A stretch of 64,000 nucleotides of DNA, taken from the NCBI GenBank assembly GCA_052169395.1, contig JBQNCN010000002.1:1-64000 (forward strand), read 5' to 3'. Source of the stretch: Fimenecus sp052169395 (GTDB taxonomy: Bacteria > Bacillota > Clostridia > Oscillospirales > Acutalibacteraceae). Shown here piece by piece: positions 60,419 to 64,000 of the stretch. Each line of letters opens with the position of its first letter. Position 1 is the first letter of the stretch. The position numbers were made by a program, and so were the translations under genes. A model generated the notes under the pieces. That model saw only the letters and a list, made by a program, of their open reading frames with translations, was not told the DNA's origin and searched no databases.

Positions 60419-60683
60419 AACCGATTACCGCATCCGAATTTTTTAGAGAATTTAAAAATTCTCTTGTATCTGAAAGCGCAGTTTCTTTATCAACATCAAA
60501 TTCTTTGATAACAGCATCCGCAATTTCATCAAGAGTTTTTTCCTCTTTAATAAAGTTGAAAATAAACGCGCCTGTTTCATTAAGTTTGATAAATTCTGAA
60601 AAATCCACCGCCTTATCTCCTACACCTATAAGCACATTTATTCCCCCGACCTTCTGGAGTATAAAATCTTCTGATGCTCTCAT
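60408..60683 (-). CDS. PqqD-like protein (RiPP recognition element fold)
   Basis: 91 aa. The PqqD pattern is clear: an N-terminal strand (VGGINVLIGVGDKAVDF), LNETGAFIFNFI (34-45), TLDEIADAVIKEFDVD and a final helix DTREFLNSLK. In PQQ, lasso and many RiPP pathways this domain binds the precursor leader. No radical SAM or cyclase partner is coded nearby. ATG overlaps the kinase-like gene stop by 4 bases. Confidence 0.9.
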   Translation of the reverse strand: MRASEDFILQKVGGINVLIGVGDKAVDFSEFIKLNETGAFIFNFIKEEKTLDEIADAVIKEFDVDKETALSDTREFLNSLKNSDAVIGFDK

Positions 60684-61444
60684 TTTTCTCCCTTTAATCT
60701 ATAAATTTCTTCTATTCCGTTGTAAGCCGTTTTTGCAGCACTGTTATCCATATTGCAACAAAGCTCAAACATCCTGACTTTATCCATAACTCTTGAAACA
60801 AGTGCAAGTTGTTTTTTCATAAGTTTCGGATTTCTCATACGCATAATTTCAGAAAAAAAATATTTCATTGCATAATCCGCATCAACTTCATGTATTTGAT
60901 TTTGTTCACCACGTTTAAGCCACACAAGTGCACGTAGCGGCACCGTCATATTTTCATTTTCATCACTTTTGCCTGAAAAAGGCGTTCCACATGCATAAAA
61001 CTTTCCTTCAATTTCTCTTATCAACGGCTTGTCATCATTTAAAATAAAAGAACCCTCAAAATTATTTATCCATAAATGCGTATGTGTGGACTTGCCCGTT
61101 CCAGAAAGTGCTGAAAAAAGATAGGCATTTCCCTTGTATACCACAGCGGAGGCGTGAAGCACAAAACCTGAATGAATTACCGCCCACTGTGCAAAATAAG
61201 CGGACGCCCAGTTATAGCGTCTTAAATCCATAGGCAAAACGGATTCGGTATTATTTTTAAGCCATTCCTCATCAAAGTTCAATACAATATCGGCATTTTC
61301 AAAAGGTTTCACTCTATATTTGTGAATGCGATGATTTAAAAGTTCTCCTTTCGGCGCATAGGCAACATTAAGCCCGCCTATATTAAACGACTCAAAGGGT
61401 CTTCCGTTTAAATCCGATTCCAATTTTTTATCTTTATATTTCAT
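60680..61444 (-). CDS. HPr kinase-like (SerK/HprK C-terminal fold) protein
   Basis: 254 aa. The HprK-type P-loop is SALSGTGKSTHTHLW (112-124), preceded by VLHASAVVYKG (His98). LNDDKP (Asp137, Asp138) and CGTPFSGK follow, all typical of the kinase-like proteins in lasso/RiPP and PqqD clusters. It lacks the HprK N-terminal domain and is not the carbon-catabolite HprK. In some lasso clusters such enzymes phosphorylate the precursor. ATG 61444, weak ribosome site, 56 bases after nagA. Confidence 0.88.
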   Translation of the reverse strand: MKYKDKKLESDLNGRPFESFNIGGLNVAYAPKGELLNHRIHKYRVKPFENADIVLNFDEEWLKNNTESVLPMDLRRYNWASAYFAQWAVIHSGFVLHASAVVYKGNAYLFSALSGTGKSTHTHLWINNFEGSFILNDDKPLIREIEGKFYACGTPFSGKSDENENMTVPLRALVWLKRGEQNQIHEVDADYAMKYFFSEIMRMRNPKLMKKQLALVSRVMDKVRMFELCCNMDNSAAKTAYNGIEEIYRLKGEK

Positions 61445-61500
61445 GGTTTAAAGTTTAACACACATTAAATAATTACACAACGAATTAATACTAAAAACCG

Positions 61501-62649
61501 TCAAAATATAATCCGACCTCTTAAAATCACACTTTTTATTTTAAGAGTATTTTTATTCGCTAAAATAAGATTCGCTCTTTTGCCGCTTTCTATACTTCCT
61601 ATTTTATCAAATTCACCGACAGCCCTTGCAGGATTTACAGTGCCCGCACGAAGTGCCGTTTTAATCGGTATTCCCATTTTTAAAACGCATATTCTGAAAC
61701 ATTCATAAGCGTTTGTAATTGACGCCGCAACTGTACCGTCAGGGAGAAGTGCGGTACCTCCATGAACTCCGACGATATGTCCTCCAAATTCATATTCTCC
61801 ATCAGCCATACCGCAGGCACGCATACTGTCTGAAATAAGGCAAATTCTGTTTTCACCGAGCAGCTTAAAACTTGCCCTTATAACGCTGTCTTTAACATGA
61901 AAACCATCGCAAATAAGCTCACAAAATACATTTTCATTATCTGCCGCTGCACCCAAAATTCCGGGAGCTCTATGAAGAAACGGTTTCATCGCATTATAAA
62001 GATGAGTAATATGATGAACTCCGCTTTTAAACGCCTTGTCGGCAATTTCATAATTGCAAGCCGTGTGTGCAAGAGAAAGCACAAAATCGTTCTTCAGTTC
62101 TTTTATAAATTCATTTGCACAGGGTCTTTCAGGTGCAAAGTCTATAAGCCTTATTGAGCCTCCCGACCTTTTATTAAGTTCCCTTGCAAGCCTGAAATCA
62201 GGATTTATAATTGCAGTTTCACTCTGAGCACCTTTTTTTTCAGGAGAAATAAACGGACCCTCAAGATTTATCCCTATAAAATCCGCCTCATCGGCATGTG
62301 CCGATTTATTTTCAGAAAAGTCCTCAATATAAGCTTTTGCATTATCCATAATTTTAAAAAGGCATTCCTTAGGAAGAGTCATTGAGGTGGGACAAACTGA
62401 AGTTACGCCTCTTTTCGCCTCAAATTTTAAAAAGCGTTCCAAAGAGGCTTTATTCGCATCAGAGAAATCTCCGCCGCCGCCGCCGTGAACATGCACATCC
62501 ACAAAACCCGGAAATGCATAATAACCTTTTGCATTTACGGTTTCAACAGATTCAATTTTTTCGGAAAAGCACTCACCATCTATAAAAATATCTTTTTCTA
62601 TAAATTCATTCGTTTTTTCATCAAAAACACTTGCACCCGTTATCCTCAA
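61501..62649 (-). CDS. nagA: N-acetylglucosamine-6-phosphate deacetylase
   Basis: 382 aa from TTG 62649, with AAGGAG upstream. Metal site DVHVHGGGGGDF, catalytic-site block NLEGPFISPEKKGA, HITHLYNAM, CDGFHV and LISDSM. Removes acetyl from GlcNAc-6-phosphate during amino sugar use and wall recycling. NagB is not in the window. Its placement 5' of the kinase-like gene may be chance or may put the cluster under the same transcript. Confidence 0.95.
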   Translation of the reverse strand: MRITGASVFDEKTNEFIEKDIFIDGECFSEKIESVETVNAKGYYAFPGFVDVHVHGGGGGDFSDANKASLERFLKFEAKRGVTSVCPTSMTLPKECLFKIMDNAKAYIEDFSENKSAHADEADFIGINLEGPFISPEKKGAQSETAIINPDFRLARELNKRSGGSIRLIDFAPERPCANEFIKELKNDFVLSLAHTACNYEIADKAFKSGVHHITHLYNAMKPFLHRAPGILGAAADNENVFCELICDGFHVKDSVIRASFKLLGENRICLISDSMRACGMADGEYEFGGHIVGVHGGTALLPDGTVAASITNAYECFRICVLKMGIPIKTALRAGTVNPARAVGEFDKIGSIESGKRANLILANKNTLKIKSVILRGRIIF

Positions 62650-62677
62650 ACTTATCTCCTTAACAAATATTCATCAA

Positions 62678-62771
62678 TTATTTTTTACCGATTTCGGTAT
62701 CAATGCCGATTTCATTTTTTATCAATTCATCTTCAGTTTTCTGTTTTTAATTTTAAATAATCGTTAAGCAT
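62678..62771 (-). pseudogene. possible frameshifted or leader mini-ORF upstream of nagA
   Basis: ATG 62771 has a good ribosome site (AACGGAG) but the frame stops after 12 codons at 62733. A one-base shift would continue to a TAA at 62678, giving about 31 residues with a protein-like composition (KTEDELIKNEIGIDTEIGKK). It may be a broken small gene or a nagA leader peptide. Confidence 0.25.
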
Positions 62772-62794
62772 AATTCGCTCCGTTTTACTTTTTA

Positions 62795-62823
62795 ATTATA
62801 ACATAAAATATAAAAAACAAATA
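62795..62823 (-). promoter_or_regulatory. candidate nagA promoter
   Basis: TATAAT (62795-62800) with a weak TATTTG at 17-base spacing. It would also read the mini-ORF before nagA and perhaps the cluster beyond it. Confidence 0.4.
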
Positions 62824-62888
62824 GGTTAGTTAAAACTAATCAAAAATCACTTTTAATCCTATCTCCACTATATAATTTTTCATACACT

Positions 62889-62917
62889 AAAAAAGCGACA
62901 GACTTTCGTCTGCCGCT
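62889..62917 (-). terminator. terminator of the 50-codon peptide gene
   Basis: AAGCG-CAGAC / GTCTG-CGCTT stem with one mismatch, followed on the minus strand by TTTTTT, 26 bases after the stop. Confidence 0.85.
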
Positions 62918-62942
62918 TATTTTTTTGTTAAAGCTAAAACTG

Positions 62943-63095
62943 TTAGCCGTCGTCATCATCATCAGGGATAGTTATATCTCCGCCACCACCCGGATTAGGA
63001 GGATCAATAGGCTCATTAGATATGCCTACTTCACAATACGCGGTAACTTCAAGCTTTTCCCATTCTGCTGATGGTTTTATGTATGTTTTTTTCAT
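62943..63095 (-). CDS. candidate RiPP-like precursor peptide (50 aa)
   Basis: 50 aa from ATG 63095, with AGGGGTG at good spacing. The N-terminus is MKKTYIKPSAEWEKLEV: the Tyr5-x-x-Pro8 pair matches the YxxP leader motif bound by PqqD-like domains in lasso clusters, and MKK-Y-KP-E is a common start of precursor-like peptides in gut Firmicutes. One Cys (Cys21). The tail is rich in Pro and Gly (PIDPPNPGGGG, 29-39), then DITIP and five Asp before a final Gly. No signal peptide. It has its own consensus promoter and terminator, so it is a real and probably highly expressed gene. The RiPP role is inference from the motif and from the PqqD/HprK/peptidase/exporter genes downstream. Confidence 0.75.
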   Translation of the reverse strand: MKKTYIKPSAEWEKLEVTAYCEVGISNEPIDPPNPGGGGDITIPDDDDDG

Positions 63096-63107
63096 TTTTC
63101 ACCCCTG

Positions 63108-63154
63108 TTTAGTATATCACTCCGTATCTTATAACACAGAAATGATATACTAAA
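63108..63154. promoter_or_regulatory. long inverted repeat over the peptide gene promoter
   Basis: Perfect 12-bp arms TTTAGTATATCA (63108-63119) and TGATATACTAAA (63143-63154), 23 bases apart. One arm overlaps the -10 box and the other lies just before the ribosome site. Arm centres are 35 bp apart. The promoter start point falls between them, so this is more likely a DNA operator than an RNA hairpin. Confidence 0.7.
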
Positions 63155-63170
63155 TTTAATCAATTGTCAA
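63142..63170 (-). promoter_or_regulatory. promoter of the peptide gene
   Basis: TTGACA (63165-63170), 17-base spacer, TATCAT (63142-63147). Confidence 0.82.
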
Positions 63171-63173
63171 TAC

Positions 63174-64000
63174 TTAATTCTCGAAAGGTCTTGCAGACTT
63201 TGCATAAGTGAAATTCGGGTGAACAATTCTAAACATCCATTCGACCTTTTCAGTTTGAGTTACGGGGTCTTTATAGATGATGTAAGGCGCAATGTAGATT
63301 GAGCCCGGAGTTGTTGCAGCACAGTTCATCTTAAGTGCATAGAAGTGCTTTGACATCTCCTGTCCATAATTTGCATTGAGAGAACCTGTATTCTGAGATA
63401 TTTTAGAAGTTGTGGAAATCGCAATCTTGTCAGGTCTTGATGTTGTATCGGTCTTAAGAGCTGAAACATTATTTTCAGTTTCATTCTTAAGGTTTTTAAG
63501 TGCCTCAAGTGCTGCTACACCTGAATTTCCAACATCCGAACGCTTGAGAGTTGCAAATCCGAGCTTGGTAATCTCAACTTTCCACTCATCGTTACTATAA
63601 AGCTGATCGAAGTTGGGAATGTTTACAAGCATTCTTGAAGTAAAGGTCTGAGCAACTTTATTGATGTCTCTTATTTGATATCTTGAAAATTCGGAAATCG
63701 GAACAGTTATTTTGAATTTAACAAGTTCATTTAAGAGGTTATCATAACGAGTCTGGACATAATCCTTCATTACGGGGCTTGTCTTTCTGTCAACTGAAAG
63801 TTCGTTGAAAGCAGAATTCTTAAAGAGCTGCTTTGTGTTTTCTCCTTCAACATACTCATAGCCGAGTGCGGATATGAGAGCTTTCTGAGTATCTGCATAG
63901 TTATAGCCGGCTTTAAGATTTGACTCTGTAAGCTTACCGTCTTTCATCTGCTGAAGTACAAATTTTGCAAGTTCTTCAAGCATTCCGTAGTTACCGTTTT
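63174..64000 (-). CDS. C-terminal part of a large protein of unknown function (runs off the window)
   Basis: About 274 codons are visible; the frame is open to the window edge, and the Met at 63983 need not be the start. No signal, membrane segment or motif I recognise appears in this part. Composition is polar with many Lys, Asn and Thr, as in secreted or structural proteins. The end reads FRIVHPNFTYAKSARPFEN. It is directly upstream of the peptide gene promoter, on the same strand. Confidence 0.6.
   Translation of the reverse strand, partial: NGNYGMLEELAKFVLQQMKDGKLTESNLKAGYNYADTQKALISALGYEYVEGENTKQLFKNSAFNELSVDRKTSPVMKDYVQTRYDNLLNELVKFKITVPISEFSRYQIRDINKVAQTFTSRMLVNIPNFDQLYSNDEWKVEITKLGFATLKRSDVGNSGVAALEALKNLKNETENNVSALKTDTTSRPDKIAISTTSKISQNTGSLNANYGQEMSKHFYALKMNCAATTPGSIYIAPYIIYKDPVTQTEKVEWMFRIVHPNFTYAKSARPFEN

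Noticed and set aside
60680..61444. Carbon-catabolite HPr kinase/phosphorylase
   Set aside because: The N-terminal domain is absent, and the neighbours (PqqD-like, peptidase, exporter) fit the RiPP-type kinase-like family.
58306..61444. Classical lasso peptide cluster
   Set aside because: No asparagine-synthetase-like cyclase and no transglutaminase-like leader peptidase are present, so only the accessory set is shared.
1..64000. CRISPR arrays, insertion sequences, phage or integrase genes
   Set aside because: No spaced direct repeats, transposase, integrase or terminal inverted repeats were seen.

Overview
The window looks like a chromosomal segment of a low-GC, Gram-positive anaerobe of class Clostridia, most likely a gut member of the Oscillospiraceae/Ruminococcaceae. 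The reasons are AT-rich DNA with strong TTGACA/TATAAT promoters and AGGAGG ribosome sites, an hrcA-grpE-dnaK-dnaJ operon under a CIRCE element, an SRP RNA directly upstream of dnaX, gatCAB behind aspS, class B sortases, a dockerin protein and BspA-type leucine-rich surface proteins. The assignment is an inference from gene content; no 16S gene is present.

Layout. (1) 0.1-2.05 kb, plus strand: a secreted papain-fold cysteine protease gene, frameshifted at a run of nine A, followed by two small membrane protein genes. (2) 2.1-10.3 kb, minus strand: cysteine desulfurase, thiI, a stand-alone CinA amidohydrolase domain, two class B sortases, an unusual 711-residue protein (degenerate CinA - membrane helix - SpoIID domain) and galE, tightly packed and possibly one operon. 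(3) 10.5-20.2 kb, minus: two SAM methyltransferases, a CPBP membrane protease, gdhA, an ACT protein with phenylacetate-CoA ligase, then smpB, recR, ybaB, dnaX and the SRP RNA. (4) 20.4-27.3 kb: the heat-shock block dnaJ, dnaK, grpE, hrcA (minus) with divergent htpG (plus). (5) 27.4-39.2 kb, plus: citrate synthase, a polytopic protein, holB, ricT, an ABC ATPase with a giant FtsX-type permease, hom and lysC. (6) 39.4-49.6 kb: secreted and surface proteins (a sortase substrate, a BspA/Ig/DUF5648 protein, a dockerin-bearing alpha/beta hydrolase, another DUF5648-like protein) interrupted by fba. (7) 49.8-56.3 kb: gatB, gatA, gatC, aspS, two tRNA-Ser genes and gapA. (8) 56.3-64.0 kb, minus: an Ig-like membrane protein, a Wzz/BY-kinase, an ABC exporter, an S24/S26 peptidase, a PqqD-like protein, an HprK-like kinase, nagA, a 50-codon peptide gene and the end of a large unknown gene.

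The most interesting region is the last one. An HprK-like kinase, a PqqD/RRE-like protein, a Ser-His signal-peptidase-like enzyme and an ABC exporter overlap end to end. About 1.5 kb upstream on the same strand sits a 50-residue peptide gene with its own strong promoter, ribosome site and terminator. The peptide has a YxxP leader motif and a Gly/Pro/Asp-rich tail. No cyclase or radical SAM enzyme is visible, so this is a candidate for an unusual ribosomally made peptide (RiPP-like) system rather than a textbook lasso cluster. A second strong candidate is the CinA-SpoIID fusion, in which both CinA active-site motifs are gone and the remnant is tethered to the inner side of a membrane-anchored SpoIID domain.

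Start sites given here were moved from the longest open frame to the codon with the best ribosome site where the sequence supported that.
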